A DNA stretch of 64,000 nt from JAVJSF01 sp040219555 (GTDB lineage: Bacteria > Actinomycetota > Thermoleophilia > Miltoncostaeales > Miltoncostaeaceae). Each line of letters begins with the position of its first letter. The stretch's first letter is position 1. The translations under genes were made by a program, and so were the position numbers. The stretch spans positions 186,001-250,000 of the forward strand of contig JAVJSF010000009.1 of NCBI GenBank assembly GCA_040219555.1, in the 5' to 3' direction. Positions 36,167-44,330 of this stretch are shown here, piece by piece. The notes under the pieces are model-generated. The model was given only the letters and a program-made list of their open reading frames with translations. It was not told the origin of the DNA and did no database searches.

Positions 36167-37282
36167 ATGGGCACCCCCGCCGACCGCGAATCCTCGCCCG
36201 CCACGCCGCAGTACTGCGCCAGCCCGCAGCCGGCGCCGGCGGCCCTGCCTGCCGGGCTGCTGCCGGCCCGCGAACGCGCGATCGTGGTGGGCTCCAAGAA
36301 GTGGGTCAACGGCACCGTGCTGCACTATCACTTCTTCGACCGCTCCACCGACGGTTCCCAGGTGCGCGTTGCCGGCGGCGGGACGCGCTTCGTGAGCTGG
36401 GTGGGCTCCGACGCCCAGCGCGACCGTGTGCGGGAGGCCTTCGCCGCCTGGGAGCGGACGGGCATCGGGCTGCGCCTGGTGGAGGTGGACGACCGGAGCG
36501 AGGCCGAGATCCGGATCGGCTTCATGGAGGGCGACGGCTCGTGGTCCTACCTCGGCCGCGACGTGCTGGGGATCGCCGACGACCAGCGCACCATGAACTT
36601 CGGCTGGGACCTGCGGCCCCACCACGAACTGGCCACCGCCCTGCATGAGGTCGGCCACACGCTGGGGATGCCGCACGAACACCAGAACCCCAACGCCGGC
36701 ATCGTCTGGGACGAGGACGCCGTCTACGCGAGCCTGGCCGCGCCACCCAACCGCTGGACCCGGGAGACGACTTACCACAACATCCTGCGCAAGCTCCCGC
36801 CCGGCGAGGTGGAGGGCTCGGACTGGGACCCGGACTCGATCATGCACTACCCCTTCGCGGGGCGGCTGATCGAGGCCCCGCCACCGTACGACACGACCGG
36901 CGTCTCGCCTCCGGGCACGCTGTCGGCGGCGGACACCACGTGGGCCCGCACCTGGTACCCGCCCACCGAGGGCGATCCGCCGGCGCTGGCCCCGCTCACC
37001 GCGGCCCCGCTGCAACTGGCCCCGTTCGAGCAGGCCGACTTCCTGTTGGTCCCCCCGGCCACGCGTGGATACACGATCCAGACCCTCGGCCACGCGGACA
37101 CGGTGCTGACCCTGTTCGAAGAGGTGGCCGGCGAGCCCCGATTCGTCGCCGGCGACGACGACGGCGGCCACGACCGGAACGCCCAGATCGAGGCCAAGCT
37201 GTTCGCCGGCCGGCGCTACATCGTCCGCAGCCGGCTGTACTACGCGTCGGCGTCCGGGGGCACCACCGTCATCTACTGGTGA
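36167..37282 (+). CDS. Astacin-like zinc metallopeptidase
   Basis: A 371-residue protein. The zinc site is H160-E161-V-G-H164-T-L-G-M-P-H170-E, and the Met-turn is SIMHYPF (Met226), together typical of the astacin/M12A branch of metzincins. The C-terminal ~110 residues form a separate beta-rich module (about residues 265-371). No signal peptide is visible. The N-terminus is Ser/Ala/Pro-rich, so export, if any, must use another route. The start ATG has GGGAG upstream. Its 3' end overlaps the DUF302 gene by 10 bases. Confidence 0.88.
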   Translation: MGTPADRESSPATPQYCASPQPAPAALPAGLLPARERAIVVGSKKWVNGTVLHYHFFDRSTDGSQVRVAGGGTRFVSWVGSDAQRDRVREAFAAWERTGIGLRLVEVDDRSEAEIRIGFMEGDGSWSYLGRDVLGIADDQRTMNFGWDLRPHHELATALHEVGHTLGMPHEHQNPNAGIVWDEDAVYASLAAPPNRWTRETTYHNILRKLPPGEVEGSDWDPDSIMHYPFAGRLIEAPPPYDTTGVSPPGTLSAADTTWARTWYPPTEGDPPALAPLTAAPLQLAPFEQADFLLVPPATRGYTIQTLGHADTVLTLFEEVAGEPRFVAGDDDGGHDRNAQIEAKLFAGRRYIVRSRLYYASASGGTTVIYW

Positions 37283-37698
37283 TCGGGGCCGCCCGCGGCG
37301 GCCACCTCGTCGAGTGCCCGGGCCAGGCGCTCGTCCACCTCCCGGGCGACCTCATCGAGGGCCGCGTTGCCCACCACCCCGAGCATGGCCGCGGCCGAGA
37401 CGGCGCTGACGGTGGTGGCCCCCCGGTCCTGGTGGACGACCACGTTGCACGGCAGCAGCGCGCCCAGCAGCGGTTCCATCTCGAGCGCACGGTGCGCGTA
37501 GGCGGGATTGCACGCACCCAGGATCATGTAGGGCGCGCGGTCGACCCCGAGCTTGGCCTTGAGGGTCGCCGCCACGTCGATCCGGGTGAGCACCCCGAAG
37601 CCCTCGCCGGCCAGCGCGGCCTCCGTGCGGGCGATCGCCTCCTCATGGCCGAGGGCGGTGGTGATGCTGCGGGCGTAGCCGGTCGTGGCGGTATCCAT
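37273..37698 (-). CDS. DUF302 family protein
   Basis: A 141-residue protein with the DUF302 pattern: EEAIARTEAALAGEGFGVLTRIDVAATLKAKLG, PYMILGACNPAYAHRALE, LLPCNVVVHQD. The family is often linked to metal or redox stress, but its reaction is not known. A clear promoter with an embedded palindrome lies upstream. The gene is probably monocistronic. Confidence 0.88.
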   Translation of the reverse strand: MDTATTGYARSITTALGHEEAIARTEAALAGEGFGVLTRIDVAATLKAKLGVDRAPYMILGACNPAYAHRALEMEPLLGALLPCNVVVHQDRGATTVSAVSAAAMLGVVGNAALDEVAREVDERLARALDEVAAAGGPDHQ

Positions 37699-37733
37699 GG
37701 CGGGAGCTCCCGTGGTCGATGCCGATATCCGCC

Positions 37734-37754
37734 ACTATACAACTGATCAGTTGT
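37734..37754 (-). promoter_or_regulatory. DUF302 promoter with 16-bp perfect palindrome
   Basis: ACAACTGATCAGTTGT (37739-37754) is a perfect 16-base palindrome, strikingly A+T-rich for this DNA. It abuts a minus-strand -10 TATAGT (37734-37739). The palindrome would fill the spacer between -35 and -10, where a TetR-type repressor would block polymerase. Confidence 0.7.
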
Positions 37755-37766
37755 TCATCACAGCCG

Positions 37767-38990
37767 CTACGCCACCCGGCTGCGCAGCGGCGCCAGCACC
37801 GCCCAGCCCACCAGCGGGCAGCACGCCGCCACCGCGAACGCGCCGCCCCATCCCAGCGGCCCCACCAGCGCCCCGAAGGCCGGCGGCGCGACCACGACGG
37901 CCACGAACAGAACGGTGTTCTGGAGCCCCAGGGCGGTCCCCACGCGACGTGGCCCCACCATCTCCGAGGCCGCCGCGAACGAGACGCCGTTGCCGGCCAT
38001 GGCCACCACCCCCGCCACGACCAGCAGCACTGGACCGAGCGGACCGGACAGGGGCAGCGTCACCACGGCGGCGGCCAGCACGACCCCGGCGCCGAGGGCG
38101 ATGCTGCGCAGCGGCACCAGGCGACTGTGCGAGCGGTCCGACCACGCGCCGGCCGCCACGCGCGAGATCGCGCCCGCGACCTGCACCACCGCAAGCGCGG
38201 CGGCCGCGGCACCCAGGCTCCACCCACGCTCGTCATGCAGGTAGAGCGCGATGAAGCTCAGGATCGAGAGCTGGCACAGCACCACCGCCGCGGTTCCCAG
38301 GGAGAGGCGCCAGATGGCCCCGTCGCGCAGGACCTGCGGGTCGCGTGGGACGGGCACCCCGGCCACCGGCTCGGGCGCGGTGTCGGCCGCCGGCGCGCGT
38401 ATGAGCCACACGGCCACGAGAGCACCCGCCGCGCAGGCACCCGCCAGGGCACCCATCGCCGCGGCCAGGCCGCCGGCGGCGGCGGCCAGGGGCAGGCCGA
38501 CCGACGCGATGGCTCCGCCCATCGGGGTCGACATGTGCCGCCAGCCCAGGGCGAACCCACGCTGGGAGGCCGGGAACCAGGCCACCACGGCACGGCCGCT
38601 CGCGGCGTTGGCGGCCGCACCCAGGGCCCCGGCGGCGACCAGGCATGCGCCCACGGCCCAGGCCCCGCCGACCAGGCCGGCGGCCACCAGCGCCACGGCC
38701 GCGCCGCTCAGCCCGATCCCGATCACCCGTCGCTCGCCGATCCGGTCGGCCAGTGCGCCCCAGGCCAGAAGGGTGAGGATGATCCCCAGGCTGGGCGCGG
38801 CCAGGAGCGCCCCCACCCCGGGCAGCGACAGGCCCAGCTCGGCACGCATCCGCGGCGCGATGGCGGGCAGCCCGAGCTGGACGGCGCTGATGCCCGCCTG
38901 GGCCGCCATGCCGGCTCCCAGCACCACCCAGCGATAGGGATCGGCCGGCGCGGGTGTGCGCGCCGCGCCGGCGACCGGCCCCCGGCTCAC
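37767..38990 (-). CDS. MFS transporter, 12 helices
   Basis: A 407-residue carrier with two six-helix halves. The loop-2 motif is GALADRIGERRVIGIG, and the second half has GAWSDRSHSRLVPLR. A Pro-rich central loop lies near residue 205. It resembles CynX/nitrate-type or general aromatic/organic anion MFS proteins, but substrate cannot be read from sequence. The GTG start overlaps the stop of the S9 peptidase gene (GTGA), so the two are co-expressed. Peptide or amino acid export is therefore one idea. Confidence 0.85.
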   Translation of the reverse strand: MSRGPVAGAARTPAPADPYRWVVLGAGMAAQAGISAVQLGLPAIAPRMRAELGLSLPGVGALLAAPSLGIILTLLAWGALADRIGERRVIGIGLSGAAVALVAAGLVGGAWAVGACLVAAGALGAAANAASGRAVVAWFPASQRGFALGWRHMSTPMGGAIASVGLPLAAAAGGLAAAMGALAGACAAGALVAVWLIRAPAADTAPEPVAGVPVPRDPQVLRDGAIWRLSLGTAAVVLCQLSILSFIALYLHDERGWSLGAAAAALAVVQVAGAISRVAAGAWSDRSHSRLVPLRSIALGAGVVLAAAVVTLPLSGPLGPVLLVVAGVVAMAGNGVSFAAASEMVGPRRVGTALGLQNTVLFVAVVVAPPAFGALVGPLGWGGAFAVAACCPLVGWAVLAPLRSRVA

Positions 38991-40825
38991 CCCTCCGACC
39001 GGCCGCCGAGATGGCGGGCGAGGAACCTCTCCACCGCGCGATAGGCGTCCATGCGGTTCTCGGGCCGCACGAAGCCGTGGCCCTCGTCGTCCTTGACCAT
39101 GTACTCCACCTCGACCCCGCGCGCGCCGAGGGCGGCCACGATCTGGTCCGACTCGGCCTTGGTGACGCGGGGATCGTTGGCGCCCTGGATCACCAGCAGC
39201 GGCGCCACGATGTCCTCGACGCGATTGAGCGGGGATCGCGCCTCCAGATCGGCCAGCTGATCGGGGTCGTCCGGGTCCCCCACGTAGCGGAACCACGAGC
39301 CGGCCAGCAGCGGTCGCCAGTACGCCGGGAACGAGCGGATGAGCGTCACCAGGCTCGACGGACCCACCACGCTGATGGCCGCCGCGAACACTTCCGGGGT
39401 GAAGCTGGCGCCCACCAGGGCGGCGTAGCCCCCGTAGGAGCCGCCGTAGATCGCGATCCGCCCGCGGTCGGCGATCCCCTCGGCCACCAGCCACTCCACG
39501 CCGTCGATCAGGTCGTCGTGCATCCGGCCGGCGAACTCGCGCTCGGCCGCGTGCGTGAAGGCCTTCCCGAAGCCGGTGGAGCCGCGGTAGTTCACCTGCA
39601 GCACCGCGTACCCGCGGTTGGCCAGGAACTGGGCCTCGGAGTGGAAGCCCCACGCGTCGCGCGACCATGGCCCGCCGTGGACCAGCAGCACGGCGGGCAG
39701 GTCGTGCGGCTCCGCCCCCAGCGGCAGGGTCAGGTAGCTGCGCAGGGTCAGGCCGTCGCGCGATGAGATGCGCACGGGCCGCATGGGCGCGAGGGTCTCC
39801 GGGTCCAGGCGGGGGCGCGGCCGGAACAGGAACTGCGCCGTGCGGGATGTGCGGTCATAGAGGAAGGTGGCACCGGGATCACGGTCATCGTTGAAACCGA
39901 CCACCATGCGGGTCTCGGCGTCGTCCTGGGAGCCGATGTGCGGGTCGCCCGGATGCAGCGCCCGGATGGCCTCCCAGTCGGCGGCCAGCCGGTCGTCGAA
40001 CAGGTTCATCCGCAACCGGTCGCGCAGGTACGCGGCCCCCAGCAGTTCCCCGGTGCGCCCGCTGATCAGCGCCCCGGCCAGGTCGGCCTCGTCGTCGGCG
40101 TCGATCACCCGCTCCGAGCCGTCGGCCGGATCGAGTTCCACCAGGCGCACCAGGTCCGAGTCCCGCGCGCTGCCCACCCACAGGCGAGACCCATCGGGGG
40201 TGAACGCGTACGGGTGGCCCGCGTCCTCGTTGGCGTACTCGGCCACGGTGCGGAAGGGTGCGCCCTCGGAGTCGCGCACCAGGATGGTGTGGTCGCCAGC
40301 CGGCGTCTGGGTCATGGCGGCGCGGATCCGGCCCTCCCGGTCCTCCTGCCAGCCCAGCACGTCTCCAGGGTTGCGGCCCACCAGCTCAAGCCGGCCGGTG
40401 GCGAGCGTGATGCGATAGGCGTCGAACAGGGAGCGGTCGCGCAGGTTCATGGACACCAGCACGTGCCGGGGGGTGGCCCGCGGGGCGGCGATCAGGCCGG
40501 CGCGGACGCCCGGGTACGGGGTGAGGTCACGCGCGGGCCGGCTCCCGTCGCGATCCACCGCGAACAGGTGGGTGTTCTCGTCGCCGCCGGCGTCCTGCAG
40601 GTAGAGCAGGCGCGAGGAGTCGCGCGCCCAGAGGTAGGCCCGGACCCCGCGGTGGCGGTCGCGGGTCACCGGCCACGGATCGCCGCCGGCCGCGGCACGC
40701 ACCCACACGTTGAGCACGCCCTCCAGCGGCGCCAGCCAGGAAAGGAACCGCCCGTCGGGGGAGATGCGCGCGGCGGCCCGCTCGGGGTTGTCGAACAGGT
40801 GGCGCAGTGGGATCAGCGGGACCAT
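38987..40825 (-). CDS. Prolyl-oligopeptidase-family (S9) peptidase
   Basis: A 612-residue cytoplasmic peptidase. An N-terminal seven-bladed propeller (about residues 1-340) with repeats such as SPDGRFLSWLAP and TPDGSRLWVGS filters substrates. The alpha/beta-hydrolase has Ser463 in GGSYGG, the Asp in QGANDPRV and the His in DDEGHGF. It cleaves short peptides. The ATG start at 40825 gives the usual short N-terminus. It is divergent from the kinase gene and followed by the MFS gene. Confidence 0.92.
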   Translation of the reverse strand: MVPLIPLRHLFDNPERAAARISPDGRFLSWLAPLEGVLNVWVRAAAGGDPWPVTRDRHRGVRAYLWARDSSRLLYLQDAGGDENTHLFAVDRDGSRPARDLTPYPGVRAGLIAAPRATPRHVLVSMNLRDRSLFDAYRITLATGRLELVGRNPGDVLGWQEDREGRIRAAMTQTPAGDHTILVRDSEGAPFRTVAEYANEDAGHPYAFTPDGSRLWVGSARDSDLVRLVELDPADGSERVIDADDEADLAGALISGRTGELLGAAYLRDRLRMNLFDDRLAADWEAIRALHPGDPHIGSQDDAETRMVVGFNDDRDPGATFLYDRTSRTAQFLFRPRPRLDPETLAPMRPVRISSRDGLTLRSYLTLPLGAEPHDLPAVLLVHGGPWSRDAWGFHSEAQFLANRGYAVLQVNYRGSTGFGKAFTHAAEREFAGRMHDDLIDGVEWLVAEGIADRGRIAIYGGSYGGYAALVGASFTPEVFAAAISVVGPSSLVTLIRSFPAYWRPLLAGSWFRYVGDPDDPDQLADLEARSPLNRVEDIVAPLLVIQGANDPRVTKAESDQIVAALGARGVEVEYMVKDDEGHGFVRPENRMDAYRAVERFLARHLGGRSEG

Positions 40826-40902
40826 CGGCACTCCGGCTCGGGGCGGGCGCCACAGGATGGCACGCGGCCCCGGCGGCGGACCCGGCCCCAATGGCGATCC
40901 AA

Positions 40903-40908
40903 TAGTCT
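40903..40908 (+). promoter_or_regulatory. Leaderless-type -10 for the kinase gene
   Basis: TAGTCT ends seven bases before the kinase ATG, with no Shine-Dalgarno in between. Confidence 0.5.
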
Positions 40909-40915
40909 GCGCGCC

Positions 40916-42466
40916 ATGAGCGAGATGATCGGCCGCGAACTCGAGGGCTACCGCATCGAGGCCGAACTGGGACGGGGTGGCCAGGCCATCGTGTACCGGG
41001 CGACCCAGCTCTCGCTCCAGCGCACGGTGGCGCTCAAGGTCGTCTCGCCGCAGCTCTCCTCGGATGACAACTTCAAGGAGCGGTTCACGCGGGAGGGCAT
41101 CGCCGCCGCCAACCTGGACCACCCGCACGTGATCCAGGTCTTCGAGGCCGGCGAGGCCGGAGGCCTGGCCTTCCTGTCGATGAAGTTCGTGGACGGACCG
41201 TCCTTCGACGCCGTCGTGCACGCGCCCGGGGGCGTGACGCCCCGGCGGACGCTGTCGATCCTGCGCCAGGTGGCAGAGGCCCTGGACTACATGGCCCAGC
41301 GGGGCATGGTGCACCGCGACGTGAAGCCGGCCAACGTGCTGCTGGGGCCGGGCGACCACGCGTACCTCTCGGACTTCGGCCTGATCAAGGCGATCTCCGA
41401 GGCGCGGCTCACGTCCTCGGGCGTGTGGATGGGGACCCTCGAGTACGTGGCCCCCGAGCAGATCCGTGGCGGGGAGATCACGCCGGCCGCAGACCGCTAC
41501 GCGCTCGCCGCGATGGCCTTCGAGGCGCTCACGGGGCGCACCCTGTTCCCGCGCGAGGACCGCACGGCCACCCTGTTCGCCCACGTCAACGACGAGCCGC
41601 CAGCGGCCAGCGGGCTCAACCCGCACCTCGGACCCCCGGTGGACGCCGTCCTGGCGAGGGGTCTCGCCAAACAACCCGAGGACCGCTTCCTCACCGCGGT
41701 GGCCTTCGCGGACGAGCTGGCCGCGGCGGTGGCCGCCACGCCGGGTGCGGCCGACGCGCCGCCCCCGCTGGCCCGCTCGGCCGCCACGCCGCCCCCGCCT
41801 CCGCCGCCGCCCACGGGCGACCCGGCGCCCGCGGGCGCCACGGTCACCGGCGATGGCGCCCCGCCCACGATCACCGGCGACCGCGAACGCCCCCTGCCCG
41901 ATCGACGGCGGCTGGCCATCATGGGCGGCGCGGTCCTGGCAGCCGGCATCGCGATCGTCCTGGCGATCATGTTCGCGACGGGCGCGATCGGCGGCGAGGG
42001 CCGCACCACCACCGTGTTCGTGCCGCCCACCACCAGCGCCTCGGTGCCGACGCCCCCCGAGACCCTCACCGGCCCGGAGGGCGAGACGGTGGGCGCCGCC
42101 CTGACCACCAGCATCCCCGGATGGGAGATCATCCCCGCGGGCCCCGAGATCGGGAACCTCACCGTGCCCTCAGAGGGCACCGTCGAGTCGGCGCAGGTGA
42201 GCGACGGTGGCCGCATCGCGCTGGTCGCGGCACTGCGGATGCCCGACGAGGCGGCCGCGCGGGCCGCCTTCCTGGAGTTGGGCGGCGACGTGGTGGGCCC
42301 GGACGCCGGCGCGCCCGACCTGGGCCTCCCGACCGGTGACGCCTGGCTGCGCGATGTCCGCGACGGCGCCGCGCTCGGCTTCGTACAGGGCGGCTCGGTG
42401 CACCTGGTGCTGGCCGCCGACGGCCCCACGGCGCAGGAACTCGGCCGGGCCCTCGCGGCGGGATGA
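40916..42466 (+). CDS. Membrane Ser/Thr protein kinase (Hanks type)
   Basis: A 516-residue PknB-like kinase. The Gly loop is GRGGQAIV (19-26), with Lys41, HRDVKPAN with Asp135 and DFG at 153-155. The activation segment ends in GTLEYVAPEQ. A Pro-rich juxtamembrane linker follows, then one helix (about residues 340-362). The extracellular ~150-residue domain lacks PASTA repeats. It resembles a small PsbP/lipoprotein-type sensor (GWEIIPAGPEIGNLTVPSEG). The extracytoplasmic part probably senses a ligand. Confidence 0.93.
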   Translation: MSEMIGRELEGYRIEAELGRGGQAIVYRATQLSLQRTVALKVVSPQLSSDDNFKERFTREGIAAANLDHPHVIQVFEAGEAGGLAFLSMKFVDGPSFDAVVHAPGGVTPRRTLSILRQVAEALDYMAQRGMVHRDVKPANVLLGPGDHAYLSDFGLIKAISEARLTSSGVWMGTLEYVAPEQIRGGEITPAADRYALAAMAFEALTGRTLFPREDRTATLFAHVNDEPPAASGLNPHLGPPVDAVLARGLAKQPEDRFLTAVAFADELAAAVAATPGAADAPPPLARSAATPPPPPPPPTGDPAPAGATVTGDGAPPTITGDRERPLPDRRRLAIMGGAVLAAGIAIVLAIMFATGAIGGEGRTTTVFVPPTTSASVPTPPETLTGPEGETVGAALTTSIPGWEIIPAGPEIGNLTVPSEGTVESAQVSDGGRIALVAALRMPDEAAARAAFLELGGDVVGPDAGAPDLGLPTGDAWLRDVRDGAALGFVQGGSVHLVLAADGPTAQELGRALAAG

Positions 42467-42488
42467 GCGCGGCGGGAGGCGTGCCGTG

Positions 42489-42544
42489 TTGGCGCCATCG
42501 GCCCAGGCGCTCTATCATCCCTCGACGCGCGTCCATCGCGCGTC
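42489..42544 (+). promoter_or_regulatory. fab operon promoter with operator-like inverted repeat
   Basis: TTGGCG (42489-42494), 18 bp, then TATCAT (42513-42518) form a promoter. Immediately downstream lies GACGCGCG-TCCAT-CGCGCGTC (42524-42544), perfect 8-base arms that would cover the transcription start. The layout fits repression by a fatty-acid-synthesis regulator. Confidence 0.6.
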
Positions 42545-42610
42545 CCGTTCCGCGAGGAGCCGGCCCGTGATCATCGACACCCGGCGCGGATGCGCCATCG
42601 AGGTCCTCCA

Positions 42611-43531
42611 CTGATCGCACTCCTCTTCCCCGGTCAAGGCGCACAGCAGGTCGGAATGGGCAAGGCCCTCGCCGAGGCGTACCCGGTGGCGCGCGAGACG
42701 TTCGCCGAAGCCAACGACGTGCTGGGCTTCGACCTGGCGCGCCTGTGCTTCGAGGGACCGCACGACGAGCTGATGTCCACGCGCGTCTGCCAGCCGGCGG
42801 TGCTCACCACCTCGGTGGCCGCGTGGCGGGTGGCCCGCGAGCACGGGCTGCACGCGGAGATGGCCCTGGGCCACAGCCTGGGCGAGTACGCGGCCCTCGT
42901 CGCCGCCGAGAGCCTCTCCTTCGAGACCGCGCTGCGGCTGGTCCAGGCGCGGGGGGCCGCCACCACGGAGGTGGTCAACCAGAGCCCCGGATCGATGGCC
43001 GCCGTCCTGGGCGCCAGCGACGAGGACGTCGAGGCCCTGTGTCTCGAGGCCGGCGAGGTCTGGCCGGCCAACTACAACTGCCCCGGCCAGGTGGTGGCCT
43101 CGGGCCTGCGCGCGGGCGTGGAACGCCTGCTGGTGCTGGCGAAGCTGCGCGGGTTCAAGGCGAGGCTGCTCGACATCGACGGCGCCTTCCACTCGGCCGT
43201 GATGGCGCCGGCCACCGACAAGCTGCGCGAGGCGCTCTCCACGGTGATGATCTCAGCACCGTCGCTGCTGTTCCTGTCGGCGACCACCGCGGCCTTCGAG
43301 AGGCGCGGAGAGCAGGTGCGCCAGATCCTGGCCCAGCAGCTCACGGCGCCGGTGCGCTTCACCCAGAGCGTGAGGATGGCCCTCGATCACGGGATCGACG
43401 GCTTCGTGGAGTTGGGACCCCGCCGCGTGTTGGTGGGCCTGGTGCGGCGCATCCGCCCCGGGACCGAGGCGATCCACCTCGGCTCCCCGGCGGACCTCCC
43501 GCCGCTGCTCGCGTTGGCTGCGCGGGGGTAG
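42611..43531 (+). CDS. fabD: Malonyl-CoA:ACP transacylase, CUG start
   Basis: A 306-residue enzyme that loads malonate on acyl carrier protein. LIALLFPGQGAQQVGMG opens the protein, the nucleophile Ser89 is in GHSLGEYAAL, the catalytic His is in DGAFHSAVM, and QLTAPVRFTQSV is near the end. GAGG at 42600-42603 is seven bases before CTG at 42611, giving the exact family N-terminus. ATG at 42590 is in frame but has no ribosome site and adds seven unrelated residues. Confidence 0.94.
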   Translation: MIALLFPGQGAQQVGMGKALAEAYPVARETFAEANDVLGFDLARLCFEGPHDELMSTRVCQPAVLTTSVAAWRVAREHGLHAEMALGHSLGEYAALVAAESLSFETALRLVQARGAATTEVVNQSPGSMAAVLGASDEDVEALCLEAGEVWPANYNCPGQVVASGLRAGVERLLVLAKLRGFKARLLDIDGAFHSAVMAPATDKLREALSTVMISAPSLLFLSATTAAFERRGEQVRQILAQQLTAPVRFTQSVRMALDHGIDGFVELGPRRVLVGLVRRIRPGTEAIHLGSPADLPPLLALAARG

Positions 43532-43555
43532 TCGGGTCCGGGCGGAGGTGATCGC

Positions 43556-44287
43556 GTGCCGGTCGCGTTGGTGACCGGGGCGAGCAAGGGCATCGGCGCC
43601 GCCTGCGCCGAGCGCCTGGCCGCGGACGGCTTTGACGTCGCCGTGGCCTACGCCACCGACCACGAGGGTGCCGAGCGCACCGCCGCGGCCATCCGCGGGA
43701 CGGGGCGGCGGGCCTGGACCACGGCCTCCGATGCGGCCGACGCGGCCGACGCCGCACGCGTCGTGGCCGGCGCCGAGCGGGAACTGGGCCCCCTGGATGC
43801 GGTGGTGGCCAACGCGGGGCTGACCCTCGACGGCCCGGCCGTGCGCATGGGCCGGTCCTCCTGGCTCCCGCCGATCGACGTCAACCTCGGCGGCACCTTC
43901 TGGATGCTGAGGGCGGCGCTGGCGGGGATGGCGCAGCGAGGCACGGGGCGCGCCGTGGCGATGTCCTCGGTGGTCGGGCTGCAGGGGAACGCCGGCCAGG
44001 CCAACTACGCGGCATCGAAGGGCGGCATCCTCGGCTTGGTGCGTACGCTTGCACGGGAGATGGGCCCCCACGGGGTGACGGTCAATGCCGTCGCGCCGGG
44101 ATTCATCACGACGCGCCTCACGGACGTGCTGTCGGACGACCACCGTGAGACGCTGCTGCAGAACACGGCGCTGGCGCGCCTCGGCGACCCGCAGGACATC
44201 GCCGGGCCCGTGGCGTACCTCTGCTCACCGGGGGCGTCGTACATCACGGGTAGCGTGCTGTGCGTGGACGGCGGGCTGCAGATCTGA
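43556..44287 (+). CDS. fabG: 3-oxoacyl-ACP reductase
   Basis: A 243-residue short-chain dehydrogenase. TGASKGIGAACAERLA is the NADPH loop, NAGLT and the catalytic Ser in MSSVVG follow, then YAASKGG with Tyr/Lys. VAPGFITTRLTD and GSVLCVDGG are typical of FabG. It reduces 3-oxoacyl-ACP in each elongation cycle. The GTG start has GGAGG eight bases upstream. It sits between fabD and two fabF copies. Confidence 0.95.
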   Translation: MPVALVTGASKGIGAACAERLAADGFDVAVAYATDHEGAERTAAAIRGTGRRAWTTASDAADAADAARVVAGAERELGPLDAVVANAGLTLDGPAVRMGRSSWLPPIDVNLGGTFWMLRAALAGMAQRGTGRAVAMSSVVGLQGNAGQANYAASKGGILGLVRTLAREMGPHGVTVNAVAPGFITTRLTDVLSDDHRETLLQNTALARLGDPQDIAGPVAYLCSPGASYITGSVLCVDGGLQI

Positions 44288-44330
44288 GCCGCGGGGCGGA
44301 CATGGGGGCGAGCGGGAGCATGGGGGCATC

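Noticed and set aside
33098..37171. A 1357-codon open frame on the minus strand, and similar very long antisense frames across purine, sbcC, metH and fab genes
   Set aside because: They lie opposite well-identified genes, have low-complexity His/Gly/Ala-rich translations and no family motifs. High G+C content keeps antisense frames open.
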